Shown one piece after another: positions 18,001 through 32,121 of a stretch of DNA of 64,000 bases. A model generated the notes under the pieces. It searched no databases. It worked only from the letters and a program-made list of their open reading frames with translations, and was not told the origin of the DNA. The translations under genes were made by a program, and so were the position numbers. The number at the start of each line of letters is the position of its first letter. The stretch's first letter is position 1. The stretch covers positions 558,001-622,000 of the forward strand of contig CAWUHX010000043.1 in assembly GCA_963922205.1 (NCBI GenBank), read 5' to 3'. This DNA comes from Romanomermis culicivorax. Lineage: Eukaryota > Nematoda > Enoplea > Mermithida > Mermithidae.

Positions 18001-21000
18001 GTGGGCGTCAAGCAGTACCGCCATTTATTTTATACATCAAGTAATGCACTTTCACAGCAGGCATAGTAATTATTCCGTAAAATTTTGCAGATTTTTCTAT
18101 AATCGATTTTCACAATCTTAGAGAAATTTGATTAGCGGGTTGTCAATTTTTCTAATTTCGAAATTTGCGTCTGAAGATGAACTTTTTCTAGTCAGTTAGT
18201 TACGCGGTACGACCATGATCCGGCAATTACTCAATACGTGCAAAATATTACGTGGTATATTGCACCGTTAGTTAACCCCGATGGATACATGTATACCAGG
18301 TCTAGCTCCGAGCCCGAGGTAAGGAAGCAAAAAGCTTTAGTTCCCTATAATAACTAGACTTACAGTAGAAATCTCAATGAAGTCTTCTTGTATTTACACT
18401 ATTGGCACCGTTTTACATCAATTCTTATATTGTCAAGTCAAGTTCATCAAAACGTTGATATGATTATGTAACGTAATACTGCAAAAATTATGAATTTTGT
18501 GTTTCTTAGCTGTACTCACGTCTTTTATCGACAATGCAAAAGGTTTCTGTTGATTGTAAAGTTTACAGTTTTACCTATTTTTTCAAAGCTCTGGCCAGAA
18601 CCATTTTCCACTAGATAGTCATGTATTTTAATTCGAAAAAACAATCAAGCGATTTTATTTTCTACCGCATTATTTTCCAAGCTTACATAAAAATGAGTTG
18701 AATAGTTTGTGGAACATCCAATCTAGATGAAACTGATACAAGAATACAATACTCATATAAAGACTGGATTCGCAATATCTATTAGGACTTCGACAAGTAT
18801 AGCATCAGATAGATGCAACTAAACATGAAGTTTGTTGATCATACAAATATTCGGTTTTTCAGGTCAGAATGTGGCGAAAAAATCGCGCGCCAAATACCGA
18901 TCGATGTCTAGGAAGTTCAGACTTTTGCTGTAAAGGGGTACAACTATATAAATCATTCATTAATTGCAAAACTTTGATGACCCACATAAATTTTCAGGTC
19001 GATTTGAATAGGAATTTCGACTTCCATTGGAGTGGTACGTGTATATTATACGTTTTTTTCATGAAGGCACTAATTCAAAAATTCTAGATTCATGTTCTTC
19101 ATTTCGTCTAAATCGTCAATCATTTTAAAAATGTCGTACATTTTCCAGAATCTGGAGCGAGTTCCAATCCGTGCGACGAGATTTACGAAGGATCGGCTGC
19201 CTTCAGCGAACCCGAAGCCAAGGCTATCAGGGATTTCGTCTGGCCTCACAGGAATGAAATCGAGGCCGTAATTACCATGCACACTTATTCGCAATTATGG
19301 ATTCATCCGTTCGGGCACCAACGGAGTTCTTACCCCGAAGATTTAGCTGAATTAGTAAGTATGCCTATTAATCATGCCCCTGCGATCAATTTTTTTATTT
19401 TACTCAGGATCCTCGGAGTCAGCTGCTATTTGATTCGTCTGACTTCACATTGTTCAAGCATGCACAAATTGTAGTACCTTATGTAATTTTTATATGATCA
19501 TTTAATTTTTGATCAATGTGGCCGGGGCTCGACACTGCAACTTCGATCATTACGAAATACAAAGCTTTTTGGTGCCATTCATTAGGACAGCGTATCTCAA
19601 ACTTTTGATTGACTGAAAATGCCCCAGTTTCATCAAGAACATTAAAATTTACTCTCTCCTCTTTCCTCTATTATGTTTCAAAAATAACAATTGAAACTTA
19701 TACAGATGGAACCATTTCTAGATTGAAATCTTGTGCAAACTATGTTTCAAAGAGTAAAAAACAAATATGTCCATTTTCCAGGCTTCCAAAACTGCAATTT
19801 TTAAATTTTTTTCAAGATCTATAGATGTCCTGAAGATTATTTGAAATAAATGACCAGTTTTGACTTACTTCAGCCTTGATGATTGAGATGTAAATAATGC
19901 CACATTCAGTGAACATTGTAAATCTTTATTATTCCAAAAGAGCTTAGTTTCATCGATTTCTAGACCCAACAAATAGTTTTCAATAAAATTTCATTATCCT
20001 GTAAAATTCCAAGCGGTCAACGTTTCCCAAAAATAGTATTTTTAGAATAAAACTAAAATGGTTGAGTTTTAGTCATTATTTCATACGATTTGTACGTTGC
20101 TCCATTTCGACAAACAATGCAAATGACGGTTGGGTCTAGACTATACGACTTCTTGGGGGATCTACGGGATTCTGGTACCGGGTAGAGCACCAGCTGACCT
20201 ATAAATGTTTGTAAGGATCCCAGGATAATGATTTTTTGCACTGCTGTGATTTAACATTTTGCTCAAAACTACCGCGATTTGCATTTTCGTGAAATTCGTG
20301 TCACAGTTCAACTTCCGAAAGGAACTCCCGTGCTCAAAATACACCCATAGTACAAGTGCGGGCAAAACATCTATGTGTGACCGTTTCTTGGCTTTCATTC
20401 CAGAAAGCAACAGCCATGTCAGCCGTAAAAGCCTTGGAAAGACTGTATGGTACCAAATACAGGGTTGGAAGCGGTGCCGACACCTTATGTAAGAAGCACA
20501 AGAAATCTTCATTATGTTAACCGAAAATGTTTCTCAATTCACAGACCCCGCAGCTGGTGGTTCGGACGACTGGTCGAAATCGAAAGCGGGCATCAAATAC
20601 GTCTACTTATTGGAGTTGAGACCCGAAGAATTTGTCTACGATGGGTTTGTTTTGGATCCCGACCAACTGATACCATGCGGCCGTGAAACTTGGGCGGGTG
20701 TACGGGTTGTGGCCGATCGAATTCTACAATCGAGCGGAATGACCACTGTAGAAAGTTCGAGTGAGTAGCAAACTAAAAAGATTGGATAAAAATGATGAAT
20801 CCTGCCTTAGCTCCGGTAATTTTGTTTAGTTCCAATATATTACTAATTCAAAGAATTGCCCTCAACGCTTTATACACATCCAAATCACAGTATCCATAGC
20901 GTTATGTAGATGGTTTAGGGTTTCTGTTATTGTTGTACGTTTGTGACTTCTCCTGGCGTCTTGGATATAGAGTGCAACAATTCTGTCCTACCTGACGGCC

Positions 21001-23113
21001 TATCTCCTCTTCTCACCACCAATGAAAGAGACCCTCACAAAACGAACGCGGACAAACTTCCGAACTCTTATTTATGAGACAGTTCTCACGATCCTGTCTC
21101 TGAATTTCCGGGGTGATAAATGACCACTACGCGTTTATTTGAACCCTATTTGGAAGGTTTTATTCAGATCCATTCATATATTTTGGGCATGTGGGAACTT
21201 CATTCGTCTGATTTTCAATGAATTTCAATGTGTATAAAAAATACCTTTCAACCGCACAAACACGATTTCGTTCGATCAGGATACTGTGACTGATGGAGAT
21301 CCTTAAGGGGTAATTTATACCTGCGTTTTTCGGCGGAACGGAACGGAACGGAACGGAAAGAAATCGATGCAACGTTACTGAACGAAAGGGAAATTTTCGT
21401 TCCTATCTATTCGGTTGGAGGCTACCGTCGGTCATTTTCTATAAAATTGCATTCATTCTTTCCGATCGAAAGTGGATTTTCAGGCTGAACGTTTCAAACT
21501 GTTGGCGATCGGTTCCGTTCCGTTCCGTCGAAAAAAGCAAGTATAAATGACCCTTTACTGTAACATGGACATAAATTCTGTCAAATGTTGTTACTCAGTC
21601 TAATGTGCAGGTGAAGTTGAAAACATTGCTTCACGGTAAGTAGGGTAAGTAATTGCTTTTTTTATGCTTCACGTTGCTTCACAGTAAATTTGATCCACGG
21701 TAACTCAACGTCTACTGTAGCCATTATATGAAACTTTGATGAGCTGCAATAGGTAAGAAAAATCTCGCTTACCATGAAATGGCGGCCGCAACAAACAACC
21801 GAAAAGGAAGGATCAATTCGACACATAATACACATGAAATGGAAAACTTTATACTGTAGCAAAAACGCTACATTTCTTCACGACAACAGGACGAATAAAC
21901 TCATAGGAAAAACATCCTGCTAGAAATGTGTCGACGCCTAATTGCTTTGCTCGAGAACTTTTGGTGATTTGTTTCGTAAGGTCCGGGGGGTAAGAGTCAT
22001 CGATTGCCGAAAATTTTAGAGTCTGGTAATTGAAGAAAAAGGCTTGGTTTTTTTTACCTAAAAAGTCCGCAAAACGATAAAAAATAGTAATTTTTGTCTT
22101 AAAAAACACGAAAATATGTAGTCGTGGATGAAAATATTTTTCTTATTGGCTACAGTAATATATTTACTAATTATTTCGCGTGAGGTTTACCTTCGTCCAT
22201 TCGCTGCAGCTGCCATTTCGAAATGCTGAAACAAATTTTCATTTTCTTTTCCTCGAACCGCAAATAAAATTCCTTTTTTGCTGATCGTGTACTTTTTCTG
22301 CAAAGTAAATAAGTTCAGGCAGGTAAAATATAAAACGCCCGTAATTCGAATAGTTATTAAAATAAGCACTGTCTCCATGGTCATTACACGAAGTTCTCAG
22401 TTTAGACTTTTCCTACTCAGAAAATTTTGATTGATATTTTTATACGAAGTGTGGTTTAGCAAAAAATTACAAGAATATGAGATAGGTCTTGCTCAGTAAG
22501 ATTATTAAACATGTCGCCAAAATTATATTCTAATCCGTTTATTTCTACCGGTACAGTAATTACATGGTTGGCCATACCATAGTTTTTCAAAATTTTCAAA
22601 ATTTTGCTTGTCTATCTCCTTGGAAAATGTGAGACTTAACCGAGGAATATCTTTTTAGACACTCCAACTCCTTTAGTCGACCAAGAACCCTTGGGTTTGT
22701 TCGTCAAGCAACGCACAGAGACATCCGCAACCATGGCCTGGACGCCAGCGCGGACCTTACCGCCCAAAATCGATTTGATTCCGGAAAAACAACCGGCGCC
22801 ATCAGCCCTTTCAATCCGCGTTCATTCAGAATTCCGAGTCGAAGATTCATCATCGTCGCCGCCGACAACCGAAACCATCGCAATTTCTACTGCACCGTCG
22901 AGCCAAAGCAAAACGATTCAGTTCGGAGGCGGCCTGAAATCGCAGAGCGTCGACGCTAGCGGCAACGCCGGCGGTGGCGTTTGTGTCGACAAAATACCCG
23001 AAAAACGATGTTCAAGGTGGATGTTCCATAGAACGGGAATTTGTCAACGAATCAGTGAATATATGAGCAAAAATTGCGCAAAATCTTGCGGATTTTGTAA
23101 CGTTCGCTCCTGA
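15048..23113 (+). CDS. Secreted zinc carboxypeptidase (M14A) with ShKT domain
   Basis: Hand-spliced 12-exon gene, 618 residues. Exons: 15048-15236, 16703-16839, 16888-17011, 17064-17165, 17933-18040, 18196-18318, 18863-18937, 18998-19034, 19149-19354, 20404-20488, 20545-20760, 22659-23113; phases agree at every junction. Order: signal peptide, propeptide (YKVYRLYP), M14 catalytic domain, Pro/Ser-rich linker, ShKT domain with six Cys. Zinc ligands lie in HARE (exon 5) and MHTYSQ (exon 9). NPDGY and DLNRNFD shape the substrate site and the catalytic Glu is in ELRPE (exon 11). The residue before the DW anchor is Asp, as in CPB-type enzymes that cut C-terminal Lys/Arg. All key residues are present. 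It is probably a secreted, possibly digestive, enzyme. The second Met (15072) is an alternative start. Confidence 0.9.
21305..21557. mobile_element. MITE in last intron of carboxypeptidase gene 1
   Basis: Inverted ends of about 50 bp: AAGGGGTAATTTATACCTGC with a GGAACGGAACGG tract on the left, and its near-complement ending GTATAAATGACCCTTT on the right. No ORF. Confidence 0.7.
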
Positions 23114-23153
23114 AAGTTTAGTACGTATGAATCAGATTTTTACGTTGCTGTAA

Positions 23154-23159
23154 AATAAA
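23154..23159 (+). terminator. Poly(A) signal of carboxypeptidase gene 1
   Basis: AATAAA 41 nt after the stop codon. Confidence 0.6.
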
Positions 23160-24969
23160 CGAAAATTCTATCTTCTTCAGTTTTGTCATTTGAGAAAAGT
23201 GTTCGATATTTCAGTAGCCAACTAATAAATCGAATCAAGACCAGAACGCTGCAGGCTGCATGGCAACCATTCCATTTTGAGCAGAGTACCTTATTGTTGA
23301 CGATGTTTTATAATTTACTCATTTTCAAATACCTGGAAAAGCAAAATAGTCTGTAAAAATTTGTGAGCAGGCAATAAACCTTCATCGTAGGCCGAAATCT
23401 TTTTTTTTCTCAATTTATTCGGCTAACTGCTACAGCCAACTCGATGAAAAAAGTGTCCCTCGATTGATTTTGAATAATGAACAAGGTCAAGCTTTTGACG
23501 AGGACTGGTTTATTCGAAAGTCTAATTTGAAAAGGATTTTACTGTAACGGTTTAACATTTTGTGCTGAATCTATATTGTTTGATTACAAAGTAAATGACA
23601 GTCAGATCATTTTCCTTTTTCAAATTGTAGTCCTGTCACAGTCAATCTGAGAAAAAACAAGGTCGCATTCGCAAATTGTTTATCAATTCGCATGAGTATC
23701 TTTTCTCTTCCCGAGACTCATTTGGAAAAACGGACTATAGTTGTCGTGCACTGTCAGCAGTCTGTTGCATAAAAAACCTGAAGACCTAAAGCTAACAAAT
23801 TTGTATTACAAAATCCACAAACTGAAAGGTAAAATAGATATACGTTAATACAAATTGTATAGTCTGTTTTTATAATATGCTAGTAAATTAAAAAAAATAA
23901 AAGCAAACACCGCTCTCGAAGTCGTCCACACAAAGCTTTTATTGTTTGATTTTTTAAAATTGATAATGATTGGTTGGATAGACTGATAAACTATCAGTAC
24001 TATGTGACATATGATTTGGCAGGGAGTCGTCAAAATAAGGAAATATTTGCAAAGAATAATAATGAGCACGTCAAGAAAAATGAACCATAGATGTTAGAAG
24101 TGAACAAGTAAGAAGACTTCTCAAACGCATTGGTAAGTAAGTTCAATTCCATTGTTGAAGGAGTCGTCATCCTGGGGTGTTTTTTCGACGTTTCTTCAAT
24201 GGCGCATTATCGTTCTTTTTGATTATGCTTCACAGATACTGATTTATGTAAGTTTACTGTAGCGATCAGTGATTTTGTGCATAATTTTACAGGCATATTA
24301 AGCATTTATTTTTTTGTTTTTAGAAATAGCGGTGCAGTATCCTTGAAATAGAAAATGTCGGCAGAAAATCTGTCAAAAGTTATCTTCTGACACTTCTCAT
24401 TCATTCACGTTAGAAACAGAAAAAAACAATAAATGAATATGATTTATTTTCCTAGAGCTGTGGAATACTCTCAAACGAGTACAAAAAAATTATTTCTAAA
24501 AAATCGCCCAAGTTGAACTTGATAGTACTTATTTTGACGATGACTTTCCCGATTCACCGAACCATCATTTTTTTATTCTTCGCTCGTTAGGATGATGATC
24601 GAAATTTTCTAATTAATTGTCAAAAAAACCGGAAATTAAGGTATCATTTTTCGCACGATCATACTCTGATTAACAAAAGTAGAAATCAATTAATTATAAG
24701 ATTTTTTAACGCCGGTTCAACTTTTTTGGCGTAGAAAATAAAAATTTTAAACTTTCTCAAATTTTTCCTTTTTTTGTCCAAGATTCGCTTCGTGAGTGAA
24801 ACATTCTTAAAAAGCGCAAATATAATTTTAAAAATGGAACGTTACTTTTTCTTTGATGAACCAGATTTCTCTTTCTCTGCCATACCAGTGCATCTTCTCC
24901 ACCATTCTTCTTTTCAGGACAGGGAGAAAGGAGAGATTTTCCGCGTCCAAAACCGAAACCGAGATTTCG
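23160..24969. other. Spacer between the carboxypeptidase genes
   Basis: AT-rich with scattered TACTGTA/TACAGTA words and degenerate fragments of the TAGTCTGTTTTT MITE family (for example near 23860). A TTCTTTTCAG at about 24908-24917 could be a 5' UTR or trans-splice acceptor for gene 2. No gene seen. Confidence 0.4.
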
Positions 24970-27900
24970 ATGGAATATTCTTCATTGCAGTTCTACCTTT
25001 TGTTATTATTCGTTACAATTATTCATGTTAGTCCAAATGAAAATCAAGACTCCCAGTAAGTTCGTGGATGAAGAAATTTAGATCGTGCCAAAAGTTTTGG
25101 ATTCTTAAGTTAGCTACAGTAGTTGAAAGACCAACACAAAAATTTTAGTTGTGAAATGTCATTAACACAAAATCAAGTTTATTTTCATCATACATGCACA
25201 TACGGGGTAGGGGGTAAACCTTTATATCTCAGACACTAGGCACCCTCTGGCCCAAAAAATCGTGAACTTCTCCGAAGACAGTTTTTTGATTATTTTTACG
25301 CATATTTTGTATGAAAAACATGCTTTTTTTTGTTCACGCATCCCCCACCCCCTCTCGATGAAAAGTCTGAGGACCATCCCCCATAGAAAATTCTAGTCGT
25401 GCATGTCCGATTTTCATAGTTATGAATAGTTGCAGATGTCCACTTAAACGAGATTTTTCGAAACGATATCATTTTTTTGGTGATACAAAAAAGGTTCTGT
25501 ACAACAACCCAAAAACACAGCACCTTCCTACTTTCTGCATTCGTCCTGTGAAAGTAACTGTAATTTTCTACATTATCACATTTTTCATAATTTATAGCAA
25601 AATTTCACTCTACTCTCGTTGAATTAGTCTATTTATTCTGAAATGATAGATGTTGCAATACCACGAATGTAAATTCGACATTGAAAAATTAGTAAGCTTA
25701 TTAGTGTAATCAATGGGCAAACATTTTCTCGGCACCGAGCGGCAGAAACGACAAATGAGAATTCTTTCTATAAACATTGTTAAACGGTCAAAATTTCTCG
25801 AGCAGTGTTGTCAACACAGTTCTGTTCAAATCAAAAGTGGATAAGCATGATGTCTTTTCCTGTTATTTTGGTCTTCCCGTGAGAAATTCAACGCTTTTTT
25901 ACAGTATGAAGTTTTTACTACGTGAAAATTTCGTTTCAAATTGAACCTATGGTTTGCTTGTCGCTGCGTTTGCCGTTTCATAAAAAAATAACCTGCAATT
26001 GTTCGATTTTTAGATTTCATATTTTCGGACGATCTGAAACATGTTCATGGTTGAAGTGATGGCAGCAAATAAGGAAAAATTTTCACCTGCTGGAACAGTG
26101 AAATATTTCCTTTTAGTCGGCTTTTCAAATTCTCATGCAGAAAGTAGACCAGATCAGAGGTGCTGAACGTAAATATGAGTGAATTCAACTTTATTGAAGC
26201 TACTGTAAATTGCTCAACATGTAATATTTCAACTCAGAAAAGCATTATTTGCATTACTCTTTCCAAAGCTCTTGCACCGTCTTGTACAGTAATCATCTTA
26301 CTTTGGATCATTTGTTGTAATAAGCACTTTATTATTGCAACCCAGCATATTGATCCGTGCCAGGCCATCAAACGATGAACAACTTCGATTTTTGAAAAGT
26401 ATGTTGAAAATGCCGTCGAAATTTGGGGTAAAATTAATCAAAAAATTTGTTTTTGAAAATATAGAAATGTTCAACATTTTCAGGTTAATTTTTGGAGCGA
26501 AAGTTTGAAACTATCATTTCCAGTGGACATTATGGTAGAAAGTGGCAGATTCGAGGAATTTAAAGCAAATTTCGACAAAATGGGACTAAAATATAACGTG
26601 ACTATGGAAAACGTGCGGAAGTAAGCCAAAGTTTAGTATGTGAATTTTAATGATGAAGTACATTTTTGAGAAATTTTTGACGTGCACATATGACAATCAA
26701 AGGAACAGAGACTAATTTAGGTCTCCATGTATCCCAATTTCAGAATCATAGAAGCGCAATCCAAGAAATACAAAGTTAAAAATCTCATCGGAAAATTTGC
26801 TCAACGAGATGACGCATCCTCAGGTTTTCGGATAGATCGATACAACAGTTATATGCAGGTTATATTTTTAAATGAAAATATATTATTTTATCCATTTTTT
26901 CAATATATTTTTTAGATCGTCGAATATTTGAGGCGACTGCAAGATACTTTTCCTGATATCGTATCAACTTTCGCCATAGGAAATTCTTATGAAAATAGAC
27001 CTTTACAGGTTATAAAGGTAAAAAATCTACTGAATGGGTTTGAAGTTTTGTAAATAGTATTTTAGTATTTTGATTATGGTCAGTCAGCAATAAAGCAATC
27101 TGTTTGAAACGTTCCAATTTTTATGCCAGATGCTTTATCTATCGAATCGAGATAGCAAACCGCATTAAAATAGCGTCATCCATTTGAAAGATATGAAAAT
27201 CAGTACTGGTCGCTTTTTTCGGGCTCCTCCTGTATGTTTCATGCCTCTCGTGCTGGTTCTTGAAAAGACAATCATATTCTGATCAATCAAAGCCGTTTCC
27301 CCCCAATTTATAAATTCTCTAACATTGAGGATTTTTCACTTAATTTTGGCTTCAAATTGCTTCTCCCAATTTTATATGAGACATCTGATTCGTTTCGTGA
27401 ATTTGCGCTAAATTTTTATTGATTTTACCCTTGGCCGATTGATTCTAGGAAACCTATTCCAATTGAAAAATATACATTCCTGCATAGAAATTTACCGACT
27501 TCTCAGTTCGATTCCACTTTCCTTTCCACCACCTGTTCCACGATCTAATTTGTACGGTTCCGATTATTGGTTTACCATATATTCGAAACGCATATAGAAT
27601 TTTAATTAATTGCTCAGATTCAGTTAATATCGACTCCGAACCGATTCCTGATTAAAGTATTCTCATTTCCGCAACTCAGTTTTTCAGATCGGACGTAATA
27701 CCGGCATCGCGAAAAAATCAGTATGGATCGACGCCGGTATACATGCCCGAGAGTGGATATCTCCAGCTACGGCGCTATATATAATAAACGAAGTAAGTAT
27801 ACGTGGTACCCCGAACCTCGAAGATCACACCGGTTCCCAAAAATTTGAAATACACTATCTTCTAGTCAGCTTGTGACGAAATATTCTTCGGATAACGAAA

Positions 27901-30596
27901 TTAGAAAGTACGTTGACACCCTTGACTGGCACATAATGCCCGTATTGAACGCGGACGGTTACGAATATAGTAGGACGAGTACAGTAACCAGGGTAAGCGA
28001 TTACACTTGGTTTAATCGTAGATTTTGACTGTCATGTTTTAGGTCAGGCTGTGGAGGAAGAATAGGAAACCAGATCCTTTTTGCCAGCGTCAGTCTAACT
28101 GTTGTGACGGAGTTGACCTCGTAAGTTTCGTCATTTTCAATATGATAAATAAGCACAATTTTTGAATATATTTATCTTACCGTATCTGGAAAGTTTGAGC
28201 ACGGAATTTTGCGCAAGCTTTCCTCTATACGTAAAAAAAGTAGAAAAATTCTTGTTCAGAATAGAAATTTCGACTTCAGTTGGGGTCAAGCCGGATCGAG
28301 CAACTATCAGTGCGAAGACCAATATTCCGGTTTGCACGCCTTCTCGGAACCGGAAACGGCAGCCGTTCGGGACTATTTGACGCCCAGGGCTGCGAGTTTC
28401 GGGGCGTTCATAACGTTGCATTCTTATAGTCAGATTTTCATATACCCGTTCGGGCACGCGATCAAAAGCTATCCTGTTGACGTTGCAGATCTGGTAAAAA
28501 AATTTGAAGTAATGTATCTATGATTCGAATTCTAGGTTTTGCGTAGTACGGTTGGTGACGTTGCTAAAAATTTACTTTTTACTGTAGATTGTTGATAGAA
28601 CGATTATTGATCGACTCTTCCGGTGCTAACCATACACGTCATAGGGTTGAGTAGGAAGGTTTAAACCCGTCCATTTGGGGCTAAAAATACCCAGGACCAA
28701 AAATAATTGGTCAAATACCCCTTAATTTCTAGAAAATGAGAAAAAATGATCAAAATTTACGTTTTACTGCAAAAATCGGTCTTTTTCGAGGGAATTTTCG
28801 CGTATACCCCTTACCAAAAAGTTCCTCCGGATCATAACTCAACAAACACATTTACTGGACGGAATACGTCCTATAAAATCCAGCAAAGTATAAGTTTTCT
28901 GTACAGTAATTTTGTAGACATGGTTATAGTTGCTGCCGGGTTTAGACTATTTACTGCGAAAAATATTGTGGTTACATTTTAGAGAAGCAGTGCATGAAAG
29001 GTTAAATGGATTCCATCAATCTGACTATACGAATTACGAATCTAGGGCTAACATTTGAATATCCAATACGATGAGATAAATCATGAAAATTCCGTGACTT
29101 TCACAGTAAATGACCTTTGATCTCCTCATTATATTGGATTTTTTCTCAAATGAGCCTCGGAAAGAGTTCACGTAAATACAAAACAATCTGCTTACGCGAC
29201 TGTCTTTTTTCTCAGATTGACTTTCGCAGTTATGGTCTGTTTTTCTTGAAATGCTTCTAAACAATGAAAGTGGAAAGCAGGTAGTATTTCAGATTTTCAC
29301 GATTTTCTGGCAAACAGTATATCATATAGGACTAGAAATTTGTGAACTTACTGACCTAACCTTCAAAAATTTTTCGAGTGAAAAATTTTACAGTAAGAGC
29401 TCTATGTAAGCGATTTTGACGACAGTAATGATTTGTGTCACTTTTCTATTTGGAAGCATTTTATAAAAAACAGATTATAGGAATATAATATGAAAAAAGA
29501 AAATGATTATTTGCGATGCATGGTCGCCTCCTGTTTACGGATTCTTTTGGATTTTCTGGTATTCCGAGGTTCATTTGAGACTGAATAGATTTAAGTGCCA
29601 CTTAGTCCTTCGATAAAAAAAATTTATTTTTGAAACGTTTTATGGTTTTTATAATCTGTTTTTAAGTGCCTCCAGAGTGAAAAATAAGAAAAATCAGGAG
29701 TTATCAAAATCGTTTTCATCAAGCGTTTACAGTAAAATACACTTAAAAATTGCTAGATGTTAGTTAAGTATGGTCACAAATTTGCAGTTCAGTGACATGC
29801 GGTTCAAGGGAGAATCGTAATAATATAAAATCGTAAAAAATTTGTTCAATCCGCAAATTGATCAGCAAGTGGATGAATATCCAAAGAGTTCCCTGATTCC
29901 GTTCGAATCTAAGCAGTGACTTTTTGGTTAACGATTAAGATTTCCATTCTTTGTTGAAGTACTTCGATCCCATTTTTTACAGAGCAGTATGTTTTCTGTT
30001 GGACTTGTGAAGTTTGCACTAGAATTCAAGAACTACAAGAGATTTTGCGTTGTATGCAGTGACCTCGTACCTATCTGGGCTTTGAACATCGTATTTCTTT
30101 CAAATTTTGTTGGTCGTTGAAAGAGGGCATATACAGCGTGTTAGTAAATTTATGGAATCATATTTCTTTCAACCAGCATAAAGTTGCCGTCAAAGCCAAG
30201 AACGCCATCTTGGCCTCTTCCAGCAACAAGACTCGCTATATCGTGGGTACCGGCGCCGACACGTTGTACCCGGCCAGTGGCGGTTCGGTGGATTGGGCCA
30301 AACACGCTTTGGGCATCAAATATTCCTACTTGTTGGAACTGCGCCCGTCAGAAAGCGGTATAAACGGTTTTTTGTTGGACGAAGCGGAGATTTCACCCAC
30401 AGGCCGTGAAACGTTCGACGGCTTGAAAGTTGTGGCCGACGCCGTTTTGGCCATGGACCCGCCATCGGCGTCGCCGGTTGCCAGGAATCCGTTGCAACCG
30501 GACATGAGTAAGGGAGAAATTCCGGAAATGAATCACAGGGTTCATGGTGTCGTAACTTGGGGCGACGGTTATCGTCATTTCCCACAAATCCAGTGA
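24970..30596 (+). CDS. Secreted zinc carboxypeptidase (M14A), tandem paralogue
   Basis: Hand-spliced 10-exon gene, 493 residues. Exons: 24970-25055, 26346-26427, 26484-26620, 26744-26858, 26916-27017, 27688-27792, 27870-27992, 28043-28120, 28260-28493, 30177-30596. Several exon lengths (137, 102, 123 nt) and junctions match gene 1. Signal peptide (FYLLLLFVTIIHV), propeptide, HARE, NADGYEY, NRNFDF, LHSYSQ and ELRPS are in order, so zinc ligands and the catalytic Glu are kept. The residue before the DW anchor is Val, which suggests CPA-type hydrophobic specificity rather than the CPB type of gene 1. There is no ShKT domain; the protein ends in a short polar tail. Exon 2 is the least certain because the propeptide diverges. 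Confidence 0.85.
29232..29478. mobile_element. MITE (TAGTCTGTTTTT family), copy A in intron 9
   Basis: About 247 bp with inverted ends (GGTCTGTTTTTCTTGAAATGC and GCATTTTATAAAAAACAGA), flanked by TA. It lies in the 1.7-kb intron of carboxypeptidase gene 2 and is nearly the same as copy B. Confidence 0.7.
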
Positions 30597-30627
30597 TTAA
30601 CCAAATTTGACCACATCAGGATCATAC

Positions 30628-30633
30628 AATAAA
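30628..30633 (+). terminator. Poly(A) signal of carboxypeptidase gene 2
   Basis: AATAAA 32 nt after the stop. Confidence 0.6.
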
Positions 30634-30756
30634 TATACTGCGACTTCACTCGAAAGACTAAGTGAGCCAGAAGTAGAGATTTGCTTTAGTCTACTGTCGT
30701 TCACTTTGATGATCGGGATTAAAGTCAGGGTTTCAGCGAAGTCTGCAGTTTTCCTA

Positions 30757-31000
30757 TAGTCTGTTTTTCTTGAAATGCTTCCAAATAATGAAAGTGGAAA
30801 GCAAGTAGTATTTCGGATTTTTGCGATTTTCTGATAAACAATATATCATGTAGGACTGGAAATTTGTGAGCATACTGTCCTAATCTTCACCAATTTTTTG
30901 AGTGAAAAATTTACAGTAAGAACTTTATGTAAACGATTTTGACGACAGTACTGATTTGTGTCACTTTTCTATTTGGAAGCATTTTATAAAAAACAGACTA
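30757..31000. mobile_element. MITE (TAGTCTGTTTTT family), copy B
   Basis: 244 bp, starts TAGTCTGTTTTT and ends AAAAACAGACTA. Same interior as copy A. Confidence 0.75.
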
Positions 31001-31424
31001 AAAATTCTCTAACTCAGTCACTGAATAGCCTCAATTCTTCGAAATTCCAGCCAATAGCAGAACTACTAAGTCAATTTTTCTTATGCTTCATTATAAAAAA
31101 ACTGAAGGAAATTCTACCCTTTTATATTTGCACGACTTTCTGTCAATATTATGCAAATTTTTACTCAAAAATTGGAAAGCTGATTGAGTATGCTCAAAAA
31201 TTTGCTGTCCTTATGTGATGTCTAGGTTTTTAGCACAAAATCCTAAAATATAAAATGGTATTTCCTTTCTCGTTGAGTTATTTAGTCTGTTTTTCTGCTT
31301 CTAAACTGAAAAATGACTAATTGGACCCGTGTTGGTTGTCCAACGGTATCGTTTTCCGCACCGTATCCATTGTCCAACCGAATTTTACATAAATGTACCG
31401 ACCCTTGGATTTTAATGGGACATA
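31001..31424. other. Intergenic region
   Basis: No gene seen. A solo MITE end (TAGTCTGTTTTTCTGCTTC) lies at about 31284-31305. Confidence 0.4.
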
Positions 31425-31657
31425 TAGTCTGTTTTTCATAAAATGCTTCCAAATAGAAAAGTGACACAAATCAGTGCTGTCGTCAAAATCGTTTACATAA
31501 AGCTTTTACCGTAAAATTTCTCGCTCAAAAAATTATTATAGGTGAGCTCAGTATACTCAGAAATTTCTAGACCTATATGATATATTGTTCATTAGAAAAT
31601 CTGAAATACTACTTGCTTTACTTTTATTATTTAAAGCATTTCAAGAAAAACAGACTA
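31425..31657. mobile_element. MITE (TAGTCTGTTTTT family), copy C, inverted
   Basis: Same ends as copies A and B but the interior is in the opposite orientation. About 233 bp, flanked by TA. Confidence 0.7.
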
Positions 31658-31875
31658 TAGTCTCGGTTAAACCAACTAATCAACTAGTTGTGAACAACAA
31701 ATTGCTGAACTGTAAAATTGTATTTCTCGATATAACGGAAAATTTGTGCGTGGGCATATTTATGTGTGGTGCAGTTGGAACAATCGATAAATCTCATTTT
31801 CATTTGGTGGATAACTGATTCACTTATTTGAAATTCGGTTAAAAAACTTTAAGAATACGATGGAACAAAAGCACA

Positions 31876-32121
31876 GAATACGAGAATGGCCATTTGAAAA
31901 AAATCGTTACATTCGAAAAAATTTGTTATCACTTGAAAAAATCGTTACCTTCAGACACGATGCACAACATTTTTTGAAGATGCGTCGAAAAATTTCAAGA
32001 TGCATGATAGAAAAATTATGATGTGAGTATTTTTCTCCGTTCGACTTTCTTTTCAAGTACATCGCAATTTTTTCAAGATACCCTTGAAATAATCAAGACG
32101 ACGTCTTGAAAAAATCATGAT
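31876..32121. mobile_element. Truncated copy of the long-TIR transposon
   Basis: Matches the left arm at 10625 onward (CATTTGAAAAAAATCGTTAC, then GATGCACAACATTTTTTGAAG) and stops abruptly where the second Maverick begins at 32122. The Maverick is therefore inserted into this repeat. Confidence 0.7.
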
